64,000 bases of DNA, from the NCBI RefSeq assembly GCF_014839805.1, contig NC_051141.1, forward strand, positions 7,200,777 to 7,264,776, given 5' to 3'. Positions 12,037 to 24,522 of the stretch are shown piece by piece (position 1 is the stretch's first letter; the number at the start of each line of letters is the position of its first letter). The notes beneath the pieces were generated by a model. It saw nothing but the letters and a program-made list of their open reading frames with translations, was not told the origin of the DNA and searched no databases. The stretch is from Manduca sexta (Eukaryota; Arthropoda; Insecta; Lepidoptera; Sphingidae). A program made the position numbers and the translations under genes.

Positions 12037-12541
12037 TCTATACTTATAATAAATCTGTAGAGAGGTCAATTCTGTACATGAAATATATTTCCAAAATAAC
12101 TATCAGGGGGGTGATTAGGGATCGATACTGATGCCAAAAATGCAATTAGTAAAATTTTTGTCTGTCTGTCTGTATAACCGTTATAGAAACAAAAACTACT
12201 CGACGGATTTTAACTTAACTTGGTACAATTATTTTTCATACTCCTGAGCTGGTTATAGTATACTTTTCATCACGCTACAATTAATAGGAGCATAGCAGTG
12301 ATGGAAAATGTTGGGAAAACGGGAGAAGTTACTCCATTTTTAAGCTTCCGTCATTTCGTGTGCAACCTTAATGGTTAAAAGTTCCTTCGATTTCACCAGG
12401 ATCCCATCATCAGACCCTGACCGGACAATCGGACCACCTGCATACCACCATAAATTAAAAAAAAACATCCCGACAAATTGAGCACCTTCTCCATTTTTGA
12501 AACCCGAAATCCACGCGGGCGAAGCTGCGGGCGGAAGCTAG
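12037..12541 (+). mobile_element. complete non-autonomous Helitron (type I)
   Basis: It starts TCTATACTTATAATAAATC after A (12036) and ends with hairpin CGCGGGCGAAGCTGCG, 8 nt, then CTAG followed by T (12542): the A/TC...CTRR/T signature of Helitrons. There is no TSD, as expected for rolling-circle insertion. The interior carries 'ctgtctgtctgtataaccg' and 'ctacaattaataggagcat'. No Rep/helicase is encoded, so it would need an autonomous partner. A longer copy in opposite orientation lies at 63016-63847. Confidence 0.88.
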
Positions 12542-13199
12542 TCTTACATAAAACGATTGAAACTATGTAACAAGAAACTGAATGAGAAAAGGATGTAATG
12601 TATAAACGCATTGTGACTTAAAACAATCAATGTCAACATATTGCACAAACATAATATTGTATCCAGATTTACAAGATTTTTAAAGTTCATATTATTGCGA
12701 CGCAATAAAACGTCATCACAGACATTGATGGTCTTATTGGCCGTGCATTGTGAATAATTAAAAAAATAATTCAAATGTATACACAGTCATTAGAATATTT
12801 CGACTGCAAATATTTTAGTTTTTTGATATTAATATACATAATTCGATTATAATATTTTGTAAATATTCATGTATATGAATAACGGGGTAATTGAATAAGG
12901 TTCTATATTTTAAAGTCACGCTGTCCGGAAGGATAGTTGCAAAAAACCAATGTCATTGTTTGCAAAACAATAATTAATATTTGGATGTCACCGTGACGCA
13001 ATTTTTTTGCAGGTAAAGACGAAATGACCAAGCCACTCGCCTGTTGTTAAGCGACATAACTGCTCATTAAGGGTCTCTTCCGACCAAACGGCCTTGATTA
13101 TTTGTACCATGTATTTACGATTCATGAGTTACGGGTGGAGATATATATAAAGATACATATACGAATTTTTATAAAAAAAACTTTAGGTCTTTAAAAAAA
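12542..13199. other. AT-rich stretch, nothing recognised
   Basis: No gene or clear repeat is seen. A palindrome-rich AT segment lies near 12830-12880. Confidence 0.5.
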
Positions 13200-13740
13200 C
13201 AAAAACTATTATCATTAAAATTATGTGTAGGTATCCCAGCAACTGCCAAGTGGATTGAGGGCGTCCGGAGAATTCCACTACGGTATCCTCTACTTGTCGT
13301 AGAAGGCGACTAATGGGGCCATCGGGGGGTCGTCGGCGGATAGCAGGACGACTCCGTTCGCCCTTGGTGTACGTTATGCACATTTTTCATATTGTGGTGC
13401 CCTCCTGAATGGACGACAGTGGTACGACGTGGAAGGTAGTCCTCATGGTGCCGTTAATGATGAGAGTGTCCTTCGCAGGTGCTTCTGAGTCTCCACATAA
13501 GAAACGGGCCGCACCAGGCGGCAACACGCAAGGACAACGACTTAGACACTTTTGTCAGAGGAAGCCCGTAGCCGTCCTTAATGCGCCGAAGAGTGCCACC
13601 GCGGAGTTTTAGTTAGTATACCGTATCAACGCCGAGTTCTAAGGCACGGTGATACCAACATAACTCCCCAGTCGTCCCCCATGAAGGCTGGGCGGTAGTC
13701 AATAGTCATAAGGCACTTTCGCCGTCAAACAAAAAAAAGG
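13200..13740 (+). mobile_element. non-LTR retrotransposon 3' region with A-rich tail
   Basis: This GC-raised island ends in an A-rich tail (CAAACAAAAAAAAGG, about 13727-13741). The segment 'ggtatcctctacttgtcgta' followed by 'gaaggcgactaatgggg' aligns well with the reverse complement of the 45.24-45.51 kb fragment ('ggtatctcgtgcctgtcgta', 'agaggcggctaaaaggga'). I infer a 5'-truncated LINE; no reverse transcriptase motif remains, so the clade is not assigned. Confidence 0.6.
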
Positions 13741-14154
13741 TACCTTAGGAAGAGACGCATGGAATCAGCATTTTAATTACGAATTAATGACACAATATCC
13801 ACATTATAAAAAGATTCACATTAAAGTTATTATTTTCAAGTCGTTTAATTAGTCACTGAATCCGAAATTGTTAACCAATATAATATATGTATTTAATTTT
13901 TTGGTTTTTAGTAGCTTTGGAAGGTGATTTAATTGTTATTAGAAAGTAGTAATTAATAAAATAACACAAATGTATTTACGACATTTATACGTAGCCATTC
14001 GTCTGTACTGGGCAAGTATAAATTAAATCAGGAGTAAAATATAAATGGATGGATTATCGATTTAACAAATTTAAAATGATATTTTTAATGACTTATTCAT
14101 AACATTATCTAAACTTTAAAATAAGACACATTAAAAAAAACTGAAATGCGAGTT
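13741..14154. other. AT-rich stretch, nothing recognised
   Basis: No gene or repeat is identified here. Confidence 0.5.
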
Positions 14155-14345
14155 GAACGCGAGCACCGAGGGTTCAGTACAAACTTGCACGTAAGATATC
14201 TATGTATATATTTACGGTTTCCTGATCTTTATATATGTTGTCAGACAATGCTTCTTGCCAAATTTCATGATTCTAGGTTAACAAGAAGTTTATACGTTTT
14301 GATTCCCTTGTGAAATCGCAAAAATTGCGACGTTAACGGTCATAT
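14155..14345. repeat. probable dispersed repeat, unclassified
   Basis: The run 'atgcttcttgccaaatttca', 'tgattctaggttaacaagaa' and 'gattcccttgtgaaatcgc' reads like a transposon-derived segment I associate with insect genomes. There is only one copy in the window, and no ends or coding remains. The call rests on recall rather than internal evidence. Confidence 0.3.
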
Positions 14346-15335
14346 ATTTAGATCGTGTTGACTTACAAGTTCAATGTTTTCACACTGTAGTTTAATTTGC
14401 CAGCGTTTCAGTTGTTTCAGCTGTTATTGCACTTGGGAGCGAAAATAAGTTGTATTTATTAATACAGGCCCTAATAACTTCAAGTGTGTTTAACATCGAA
14501 AAAACCTAGTTTAAAAACAGCACGAAACACAAATGGTAAATATAACCTTTCAATTATGAATTTAATACGGCAATAAAATCACGTACTGGGCCATAATTTA
14601 TTCATAAATCAAATATAATTCTGATAATACCAGAAAAGTTATGACAGGTGTCAAGGTCAACGTTTGCGGTGCAGGTTTTATGATACAACAATAATTTCCT
14701 TTAAACCAAACTGGATATAAGATCATTAAAATTGCAACGCAATTTTTAGTTCCAAAACGATATTTCCAGTAAGTGTTATTTTTACTTTGTAACACTCATA
14801 TTACGGTAGTATTGCTATTAAAATATACGTAAGCATAATAAATAGGTTTTTGTCTAAACGTTCTATAGTAAATTAAATAACACACACGAGATAATAATAT
14901 TATGATAAATATATACAATAAAAACTAACTATAATGACATAGCGAACTACCTGGATAGATAATTTACTTGTTATAACCGTTGTTAAAGTAAATTACGGGA
15001 TCTCGTACGAGGAAGCGACACCGGATAAAACAACATATCGATAAAAGCGATCAATATCGTGGGATACGATGACAAATCGGTATACGACCAATGTCATATC
15101 TATTTTACTAATCTAAAATATAATGGTGATTTTTATTGAAATATAAAATACTATAAGTATAAGATAAAATACGATATTTATATTCTATTTTTTAGTGCCA
15201 TGCATGCCTATTATCTGTATTTTTACATTGTACCATGATATTGGAATGTAAGTATATTATAAACTTAAATGATGTAATTATGCCGTTGGTATACTAAAAA
15301 AAATAAAAATAAATAAAATGTGATAATAAAAATAA
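14346..15335. other. AT-rich stretch, nothing recognised
   Basis: No gene is seen. A-rich low-complexity sequence occupies about 15295-15335, directly before the hairpin. Confidence 0.5.
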
Positions 15336-15398
15336 GTAAATTTCAAAAGTTATCGCATCCGATACACAATATCGGACGCGATAACTTTTGAAATTTAC
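15336..15398. repeat. 63-nt near-perfect hairpin
   Basis: Two 29-nt arms (15336-15364 and 15370-15398) pair with one mismatch around the 5-nt loop CACAA. The stem includes TTCAAAAGTTATCGC and the CG-containing TCCGATA. It is probably a snapback MITE remnant or a template-switch product. The low AT bias of the stem compared with its flanks makes chance pairing unlikely. Confidence 0.85.
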
Positions 15399-16546
15399 GT
15401 CTTGAAATTCGCATTTAGTAACAAATTTTACATTTGTTTGCCATATAACACGCAGTAATCGTTAACCTCTAGTCGGTTTTTAAAAAAATATATTTTTTAA
15501 TTTCGTCGTCCTATTTGCTTTCGAGTTTCTTATTTTACGAATTAATAAAGTTAACAAAAATATCTTTTTGTCGAAATACATTCGGTTATTGATGGGCCAA
15601 ATCGCATTACAGATCTGTAGCATATTTGCTGCGCGTACGCAGAGGATTCGTTGTGCCTTGGTTCCGCAATGAAGCCCTCTCTAAATCTTTTTGTTCCTAA
15701 TACGTAGTTTTGCTCTATTATAGATATTTTATCCAAATTTATGATAACGTTGTCCATATTTAATTTTTTACTACGAATTTAACTAATTAAATTAAAATAC
15801 AATAAGATAAAACTGCGTGTTTTATGATTCTAGAATGTTCCACCAGTAGTGCTATTCATAGAACGTAATTTCCTACGTGTAAACAATGGATTGCTGTGCG
15901 GGAATTTGTACGTCTGCAATTAATTCTTATAAGTTAGATTTTTCCTATCATCTTTTATTTTTTGTTTCCGTTGATATAATGCATAAATGTAATACCATTT
16001 CGACCGTAACAGGTTTTCAAAGTAGATTCATTCAATAGTAGGTATAAATACGAATACTTCCAAAAAATATAATTCTTTGGAAGTTTCCATTTTTTTTCTA
16101 AATAAAATATAAGTAAGTACTTAAAGATAATATTGACATATTACGCTATATTATTGATATTTTATTAATCATTTGCGCCTATACACATTACACCCAGGAG
16201 ATATTTAATAAAGATATCATTATAATGAACTTATGTAATAATATAAAATATATTTTATCTGATGACTGAAAAAATAGCGCCAAATCTAAATCGTATTAAA
16301 ACATACAATTTTACATCTTCCATCGATTCAATAAGGGCGATATTATACTGTTGCAATCCTTTTCCTTAATTTAAGTCATTCACACTTGAAAGCCAAAGGG
16401 AAGTGGAGAACGTGATAAGCCGTAAAATGCATGCTTGTAATAAATTGTCATGAGTGCTTCTACCATACAGAGAGATTACTTTCATATTTTTTCTCCTGGT
16501 TCTAACGCCACACGTGTGTCTAATTTATATTGAGTATCTACTCTGG
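15399..16546. other. AT-rich stretch without recognised gene
   Basis: A 68-codon frame at 15551-15757 (minus) matches nothing known to me. No clear repeat is seen. Confidence 0.5.
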
Positions 16547-16700
16547 TCGTCCACTGGTTGAAATTCGATAGTCAAATTTAGTTCACTCATTTTGTACATA
16601 AATTCCATTTTTCTGTACTCCTTTATATAAACTTAAATCATCCCAAATCTCATACCCTACGCCGCCAATGTGCTTTAAAAGGTGTAAAAACTTTTTTCTT
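16547..16700 (-). mobile_element. Helitron-like fragment, same family as 31.5 kb
   Basis: The sequence 'ggtcgtccactggttgaaat', then 'tatataaacttaaatcatcc' and 'caaatctcatacc' matches the 31477-31720 element in the same order and strand. It is truncated at the left, lacking the CTAG terminus, and it abuts the tandem-unit Helitron on the right. Confidence 0.5.
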
Positions 16701-16708
16701 TACGTAGT

Positions 16709-17075
16709 AATCTCAGGAACTACCAGTCCAAATTGAAAAATTCTTTTTGCGTTGGATAGCCCTTTGTTCGTGGAGTGCTATAGGCTATATATCATCACGC
16801 TATGACCAATAGGAGCGGAGCAGTAATGGCTAATCTCAGGAACTACCGGTTCAAGCTGAAAAAATATTTTTGTGTTGGATAGTTCTTTGTTCGTGGAGTA
16901 CTATGGGCTATATATCATCACGCTATGACCAATAGGAGCGGAGCAGTAATGGATAATCTCAGGAACTATCAGATCGAACTGAAAAAATATTGTTGTGTTG
17001 GATAGCACTTTGTTTTTGAAATGCTATAGGCTATATATCATCAAGCTATGACCAATAGGAGCGAAGCAGTAATGA
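16709..17075 (+). repeat. 123-bp tandem repeat, three units
   Basis: Units start at 16709, 16832 and 16955, each with AATCTCAGGAACTA. Each contains 'ggctatatatcatca' and 'gaccaataggagcg'. The period is 123 bp, and the third unit runs into the rest of the Helitron. The same unit occurs about five times in the 56-kb copy. Confidence 0.9.
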
Positions 17076-17418
17076 AACATGTTGCAAAAACGGGGAAAAT
17101 TTATTAGTTTTGAGAGCTTCCGTTGCGTGCGCTGCGTAAACAGTTAAAGTTATGCAACAAAGATGTAAGACGGGATTGTTCGTCTTAAAAAGTCCTACAA
17201 AAATATATTATAAAACAAAGTCCTCCGCTGCATCCGACTGCCTGAACGTGTTAAACTCAAAAACTACCCAACAAATTAAGATGAAATTTGGTATGGAGAC
17301 AGTTTGAGACCCTGGGAAGGACATAGGCTCCCGGGAAAATATATAGCGCGACTTTTATAACGGAATACTTTAACCCGAAAAACTTTATAACGCGGGTGGA
17401 GCCGCGGGCAAAAGCTAG
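16709..17418 (+). mobile_element. Helitron (type II) with three tandem units, 5' end lost
   Basis: It ends with hairpin CGCGGGTGGAGCCGCG, 8 nt, then CTAG (17415-17418) followed by T. The interior has 'ttgcaaaaacggggaaaatt', then 'gaccctgggaaggacatagg' and 'cccgggaaaatatatagcg'. A matching copy in opposite orientation lies at 55936-56965. The family's 5' TCTATACTA... start is missing, and the left edge is the first tandem unit. It is non-autonomous with no coding region. Confidence 0.82.
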
Positions 17419-18463
17419 TATATTATATATTTGAAAGTGCTAAACCTGTATAATACATTTACCTGTGCATATATTTCTACGTAATTGGTTTATCGGTTAA
17501 GGCTAGTCAGGTTTGGATGATGTTTTGGATAGGTATGTTGACTCCTAAAATTATATTTGGAGTATTATTTTATTTTGTCAGAGCCAAATCCATTAAACCT
17601 CATCATTATAAATCAATGTGGTTTATGCGTTTTTATTTCTTACAAAATTTGTTATTAGCTAATTCCTTGCACATTGCTGTATGTTGAAGGAGCGTGTCCC
17701 AGCATATACTAAGTCTCAGTATAATATCAAAGAATTCTAACTATTACAATGTACTAATGTTTTTTCATTGGGTTAAATGACTTAATGTTGCAAAAATGAT
17801 TGGATGAATTATTGATCGCCGTAATGTTAATATTTAATGGATTAATTGAATTGATAAGTAGTCGTTTCCCCACAGACTGATTATAAAATCGTCCGCAATA
17901 GTTGCTTCTAATTATGATTACTTTTGTCATTTCGTGTTTGGTTTCACACTGGCCAGGAAACGAGTGGCCGCAACTTCAATTCTCGCAACGGTACATATAT
18001 CTGTGATCGGCATTTGTTTTGTTTCTGGGTAATGTAGATATAAAAGTCTTGTAATTCCTGATAGTTCAGACACTATAATATTAGTATTTTAGTAGGACTC
18101 AAGATCAATATAAACCGAGTTAAATTCGAAAAATAGTTTAATTTTAATTTTTCAGCTATTTTTGTGGCTGACTGTACAAAAAGGCAAGACCGTCTTCGAT
18201 ACGGCTTGAAGCTCATGTCATAGAGCAACGCTGAGCCAAATAATGTCTACAATAAATGAGCTAGCCAGTGCCGGTATACCACAGATACATATTAATAGAA
18301 ATTTTAAGTGAACTGCCCCATACATACTCTAATTATTTCTAATCATTGTCTTCAAGTGTGGTAGCCCCTTAATGATATTTAATTAATTAAACACATATGA
18401 TTCGAATTGGAGAAACAGACCGCTTAACATTATATGACCTATAGAATCAGCTCGTTTTTCCTT
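17419..18463. other. AT-rich stretch; one weak core-promoter-like site
   Basis: No gene is recognised. At 18039-18046 TATAAAAG is followed 29 bp later by an initiator-like TTCAGAC (A at 18068), a spacing typical of insect core promoters. No downstream reading frame supports a gene. Confidence 0.4.
18039..18072 (+). promoter_or_regulatory. candidate TATA plus initiator, no gene attached
   Basis: TATAAAAG begins 29 bases before the A of a TTCAGAC initiator-like motif, inside the usual insect window for TATA-to-start spacing. Against it, TATA-like words are common in AT-rich DNA, and no ATG with an extended frame or splice pattern follows. It is reported only as a weak candidate. Confidence 0.15.
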
Positions 18464-18771
18464 TCAGGCGGAAATCGTCCACTTCTGGACATAGGGCTCC
18501 CCCATTGAGCACCATAGGGACCGGTTCTGGGCCGTCCTCATCCATCGGACTCCGGCGACCCTCACCAGGTCGTCGGTTCATCTCTTAGGGGCCTGCCTAT
18601 GCAGCATCTTCCGGTTCGTGGTCGCCACTCCAGAACTTTTCCGCCCCAACGGCCATCATTTCTACGAGCTATGTGTCCTGCCCACTGCAACTTGAGTTTC
18701 GTAAAGTTTTTGCAGCTCGTTTGCAGGCTTAAAAATTGGTTTGCAATTATAGAAAAGAATTTTTTCACCAT
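18464..18771 (-). pseudogene. RTE-like LINE ORF C-terminus, frameshifted
   Basis: The minus strand reads KLQWAGHIARRNDGRWGG then KVLEWRPRTGR, and after a frameshift near 18575 DDLVRVAGVRWMRTAQNRS followed by GEPYVQKWT and a stop (TGA at 18464-18466). This matches the C-terminal tail of lepidopteran RTE-clade endonuclease-reverse transcriptase ORFs, just before the 3' UTR. Endonuclease and polymerase domains are absent, so this is a 5'-truncated, dead copy. The reading before KLQWAGH in the first frame is probably not LINE. No (TGA)n tail follows the stop. Confidence 0.82.
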
Positions 18772-19289
18772 GCTCTGATTTATTAAAAGGTGTTATGCAG
18801 ATGCATGCAAACCACTTATGTGGTCGTATAATTTTATTGGCCGATTTCCTCTGTTGAATCGTTTGAATTTTTTATATCCATGCATAGTGACCAAGCATGT
18901 CTGAATATAAATTATAAATGGATAGAATATTGATAAAAGATTTTAATATTTTATGCAACAATTAAACATTTTGTATGCATCAAGACGTTTTTCATAATTT
19001 AATTGCATAGATACAAAACTTTATGAATGTAGGTTCGCAAAGTTTAACAAAATGTTTGTAAAATAATTGATTCTACAATATGTTATCTTTACTTTGATTG
19101 TTAAAATGTTTTTATAATGTAGATATTGTTTCATAAATTTCAAAATAAATATGCCACTAAAATTGTGGATTTCGTTGCAACCAACACTATAACATAGACG
19201 GTTTAATAAGGAACATTTGGTAGCTTATAATTAAAAGATACCTATAATTTATTATTTATAGAAATAATTTGTAATTAAATATTTACATA
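18772..19289. other. AT-rich stretch, nothing recognised
   Basis: No gene or clear repeat is seen. Confidence 0.5.
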
Positions 19290-20060
19290 TTCCCGTAACG
19301 CGTGCATTTCCGGGCCGTTTGCTCGTAGGAGGGCCTCAAATACCGCCATAAACAGGCTATATTGGGTTGTATAACCGGCTGGTTCCGGTAACAATATAAT
19401 GTATAACTGGCTAGTTCCGGATTTCTTAAACTACCAATATAAACCAGATAACATACGAACGGAAGTTAATCACAAACGCGTTGTTAATACTATTACTGCG
19501 GAAACGGTCTTGTTAAGGACATCACTCCTTTCACTCTGACCCATTAAATACCAGGGATAGGAATAGCACTGGTATTTAATAATATTAACGTGCGCGCTTA
19601 CATAGCCTTGTAAGCTTCAAAGAAGATAATTTTATCTCGAATGTATAGGTAGTGGTTGTGTCTAAATTGCAGAACGGTTAACCAGCTCGGGGTCAACATG
19701 ATTACCGGCGTAGGGCCTGTCTTTGGAAGTGGATCAAATAGATGCTATGTGCCTGTTCCTATGTCGGACCGAAAAGCAGGGGTCTAACGTTTCTTGTCTT
19801 TGTAGCGAATCTCGCGGAGCCATAGTTCAATATTATCTCCTAGAATGGCCAAGCACCAGCTAACAACTTAATGAAGCTTAGTGCTCTGACATCAACCCGC
19901 GCCGGAAGGATACTCTGAGTACCTACCAGAGTGTTAGCGTTGTAATGCGATTAAGCAACCCTGAGTTTGATGTTCTTTCGTTTCGGGTGCTTCTTAACCT
20001 TTACGGAGACGGCCCACAAAGCAATATACCCCAATCTATCCTGAATATACCGAGCTAGCT
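19290..20060. other. GC-raised patch, probably an old mobile element
   Basis: Base composition is clearly richer in G and C than on either side. It holds two spaced copies of TATAACCGGCTGGTTCCGG (19370-19388; diverged copy 19402-19420, period 32) and a perfect 12-bp inverted repeat ATTAAATACCAG/CTGGTATTTAAT (19543-19554, 19569-19580). Neither strand has an open frame of note. I suspect a decayed retroelement but cannot name it. Confidence 0.4.
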
Positions 20061-22139
20061 CCAAATGCGCTAAAGAAGGCAACATTGTTTATTTGAAATG
20101 ACAAACACAATTTAGAACCTGGACTTAGTAACCTGAGTATATTCTATACTATTCAGGGATCGACGCATAGTCTTGTCGTACCAATGAACTCAACGTAACC
20201 GTTTTAGAGTGGGCGCTAGTAACGCGTTTACCTCGTCATAATACGCATTGAAATAAATAAATTACAATTTTATATTATTGAGATTAAAATTAAACGACTT
20301 GAGAACTAAACACATACTATAAATTATGAGTGCGAATGTTCTATTCTGCATATACTACGAAGGTGTGATTGTCCGTCAATCATTTCCTGGTGTCCTCGGA
20401 TAACCTGCAATCTTCTACAACTGTGGTATTGGTTTCGATTCCGAGTAGTAAACTAAAAAGTTATTACAAGAATGTGTAATATAGCAATTCTCTGGAATGG
20501 AAGGCAACTTTTTTGTTAATTTATAGAAATGTTGTATTTACAAAACAATTTTGCAGATGCATTAATTATGCACCAAAACACGTAAATCAAATATATAATA
20601 ATATATATCGTAATATTAACTTCAGTTTACCTATATGAATTACATTTTAGTAATCGTAAACGTGGTTTACAGTCATTTATTTTTAAGTAATTTTACTTAT
20701 TTGCCATTTGTCTACACACTTGTTTGTTATATAATTAAAATAAATAAATAAAGCGTACGATGCAACTTCAGACTTTGGGAAGAATATTTATTGTCCAACT
20801 TTTTATAAACGTATATGCAATAGTTGAACTTTGTTTTTTTTTTTGTTAGATGATATTTATTGAGGAAGCAAGAAAAATGACTATGTCTGAGAATATTAAC
20901 AACTGCGTTTATTAAGACTACCGGTAATTAAACTAGACAAAGATTTTTTAGCATTCTTACGTCATATAACTTTACTTCAGGAAGAAATTGTTTAGACATT
21001 GATTAGATGAAAAATGTATTAACAGTTTTATCGGCAAGGGAATTTATGTATAAATTATAAACGGTATTTGTTGAGCTAATTGCGGCCTAATTACTATGGC
21101 GGGGCATAGCCGATAAGCCAGATCTATCCAGATATCAGCTTTATATTTTTTTTATATCAGCTATATAATTTATGGTAGAGAAATAGTTTGATAACGTCTC
21201 TGCCGACAAGAACAGGTAATTAATGCGGAAAATATATCTGCCTTAAGCCATGCATCCTGTATTTTGATGAAGTTTCAATATTGAAAAAGACTATAAAGCA
21301 CAAGAAATTTGTCAAATAAGAAAATAAAAGTAAAATCGCATTGTAAACGGTCTTAAAATCATTACGCTCCTGCATTTCACAGTAATCTAGAGACCAGAAG
21401 AGTTAATAATGTGTAATTTATTCCCATATGCCACAATTTATTGATTGTTTAAGTAATTAGGCAACTAAACTATGTAAGTATTTGTAAAATATTGTGTGTC
21501 TATGTACAATAACTTAACAGACTGCAAATTGATCGTGCAAAACGTTCTATTCTGTAGCTAAGAATGTTTTAATAATGCTTATTAAAGTTCACAGATTTAG
21601 GAAGCCAATAAAACACTTGATTTTATATTAGAAAAGATTGGGATTACTGCAAGTGGCCGAAGCAAAATTTTGAGACATTCTTTTAACTTTATCATAAGAC
21701 AAGAACATGCAACATTTTTTTTTTTAAATTGGCCAAAAAAAGTCAATCCTAATTAAGTGCCAAATGCTTAATATTTTTATTCTGTTTGTTATTTTAATAA
21801 AAAAAATTAAAAAAAGAAAAGAAATCATTATGCAAAAACAATTAACTGAGCGGCTTTTTACAGTGGCAAATGTTTCTTGAGTTTTATTGAATTTTTTAAG
21901 TCAGTTGGGACGCTTTTTACGTTTCAGAAGGCCTTACGTAAAATCTCGGTGGGCCACAAATAGAATATAATTCAACCAGACCATCTCGTCAGGCAAGCCG
22001 AACCACTAATGATACTAATAATAAACAGACTCACATCTTTTCCGTGTATATTATTTTCTTTTGCATCCATTTACTAAAAATAAATTGTGATCTTGAGTTC
22101 CGTCGGTGGAACATCTTTCATATTAAAATTTTAACATAC
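20061..22139. other. AT-rich stretch without recognised gene
   Basis: A box B-like GGTTTCGATTCCGAG at about 20431-20445, preceded by TGTGGTATT, may be a decayed SINE head. The rest, including T-runs near 20832 and 21716, is unassigned. Confidence 0.45.
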
Positions 22140-22422
22140 GCAAATTATCAATTTGTACATGAAGAAAAAAATGCTATCCCTTTTTATGTTTGTTGCGTAA
22201 CTTTAACCGTTCAGGCAGTGCACGCAACAGAAGCTCTCAAAAGGAATAAATTTTCCTGGGTTTTGCTGTTGCGCTCCTATTGATCAGATTTAGCTTATAA
22301 TTTCGGGATAGACCGTTTATCGAGACTTCCTCGATCCAAAATTTATAAAATTTTATAAATTCAAATCAGATATTCCTGAGATTAGCGCGTTCAAACAAAC
22401 TCTTCAGTTTTAATAGTTTAGA
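22140..22422 (-). mobile_element. Helitron (type II) 5' half, decayed
   Basis: On the minus strand it begins TCTAAACTATTAAAACTG (TC at 22421-22422, preceded by A), then 'aagagtttgtttgaacgcgc' and 'taatctcaggaata'. Further in lies 'gcgcaacagcaaaaccc' and 'gttaaagttacgcaacaaac', the usual order for this family. No 3' hairpin or CTAG is seen, so the copy is truncated. It carries only a remnant of one tandem unit. A 22-bp perfect AT palindrome centres at 22350/22351. Confidence 0.65.
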
Positions 22423-24125
22423 TAGAGCATAGATTACGTACATAATATTCCACAAAGTTAAACAATACAAAGTACGTCATTACAGTAATCTTTGAACTTA
22501 ATCTACGGTAACATTTATATTACAATAAATTATCGAATTAACAATTAAAAATTAAAGTGATGGGCCCATGCCCATAACGCCAATAATTTGGGCTTACGAA
22601 TATTTAAGTCTCTGCTATTTGAATTAATTTATGTATCTTATAATGAGATGATTCTCTGTGACTATACAATAAATATTTTTGGAAATAAAAACACCCGGAA
22701 GGTACGAGAAATAGGCAACAGAATGTAATAGAACCACTTTTGAAATTTAAGACTATTTGCTCTGATGTTTGTTGGCAAATCGAACTAAAACTAGTCATTG
22801 GAATGTAAACCTCATAGTTAATGGTATAATCCACTATTTTGTATAACATATTTAAGTAGAGGAAGGATGGACACAAGGGGGAGACGGGCCACACGCGTCG
22901 CGCGTTTTGTATTACGGGATAGTATGGGCAGGATAGGTATAACAGGTCTAGAAGGATCTAAGTTTACGCTGACGATATGGGCTCAGCCTGTCAATAAATA
23001 AAGTGTTGGAAAAGATAAAACAATAAATTTCTTATTCATTCTTAAAATAGTACTTAGTGTTTTATATGAAATGCAATGACAGTTTTTCTTGCATTCCTTA
23101 AAACAAAAAACGCAACATGTAACTATAAATTAGGCGTGTGTGTAATTAAATTGCAAATATCAAGTTAAAGGCCATTAGTCCGTCGTCGGTGAACACTTTA
23201 TTTTTTAAAGTAGCCTACCTTTATTCGTCCGTATTTCCGCAAAGGCGTAAGAAGTTTCGCGAAAAGTCAGAATAATGCGTAGATATAATACATACGGGTA
23301 TATCGCAGGTACAGAATATTTTTAACTTCGCAAACCACGAGTTTAGTACATATTTCGTTGGTATTAACATACAGACGATATTAGAGAAGATGCGTCCTGG
23401 GAGTTTTGTTGAGTCAGATTATACAATCATAATGGTCTAACTGTTACACAATTATTATATTATTGTTAATATAAAACTCGTGCGTAATACTAAATAACCG
23501 TAATGCGTAATTATTCGCTTCAATTATTTATATCAAAAGTAATACGCACGTGATTGTTAAATAAGCGCTACCATATAAAACATTCGGATTTTAATTGACG
23601 TTACTGTATGTGGTGTTAATTTAATAGCACAGTTGAATGGTTCACGTACTAAAATAAATGGTTATGTGGATATGGTATAACCAACCAAGGTTAATTAATA
23701 GTGGTTTATCAATAATTCATGATTACAGAAATATGCGTCTCATAAAAGGTATTATCATTGTTAGTAATTGTTGCAATGATATTTTATTTATGATTTGAGC
23801 TGCTTGCATTCAACGGATATCGTATTAACTAACGTAACATGTCTTTGTGGGTTAGTGAAGCTAGTCTGTAGTCGGCGTGTTTGTAAATTCGATTTTAACT
23901 TCTCATCGCCATTTAATAATGTGTGCGCAATTAGTTTTAAATTTAAAATCATTTGCTAATAACTTGACGACCGTGACGCGAGTAAACTTGACAGGTGCCG
24001 CGATCTCTTCCATCGTGGTAAATTTGTTCAAACCCGCGCATATATGGTCAGAATATTATTGGATCAAGCCCTTTGTAATTTGAAATACTCATGACGCGAT
24101 ATTCTAGTAAAAACAGAATAAATAT
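22423..24125. other. AT-rich stretch without recognised gene
   Basis: A 96-codon frame at 22604-22894 (minus) matches no family I know and looks like chance. No clear repeat is seen. Confidence 0.5.
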
Positions 24126-24522
24126 TCGTGCATAATAATAATACCAGCCCTGTATTATATCCTGACCCCACGATAAAGACTTGCTTGGACCGTTGTCAAT
24201 TTATGAATTTCGAACATTACAGTAAAATTCATATTTTGCATATTAGTTATGTATAGAAAAATCCTTTGTTTCAAATAAAATATATTTTACTGAGAATGTT
24301 TACGGCTTAGGCTTTAGTTGGTAGGACTAGGCAAATTTCCTACATCCTCAAAATTATTTTTGGATTATTTTCAGATATGTAGGTTCTCTTATGAATTAGT
24401 AATAAAGCAATTCAAAAACAAAACACGTCTAACTTCGAAAAATCGGAGGTGTATGCCATAGGTTTTGAACCGACGAACCCGCGTTAATGCAAACCTTTCT
24501 GTTACTAATTAGGCTATAGTGA
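24126..24522 (-). mobile_element. tRNA-headed SINE (type 1), decayed
   Basis: From right to left on the minus strand: a head with 'ctatagcctaattagtaaca' (box A region) and 'cggttcaaaacc' (box B), then a body with 'gaacctacatatctga', then a separated 3' piece with 'atataatacagggctgg' and (ATT)n at 24126-24150. The order matches the intact copy at 42397-42735, but about 150 bp in the middle (about 24160-24305) is unrelated or too decayed to align. Confidence 0.55.

Noticed and set aside
22604..22894. 96-codon minus-strand frame with hydrophobic start
   Set aside because: No recognisable domain, no promoter or splice context, and no homolog that I can name.
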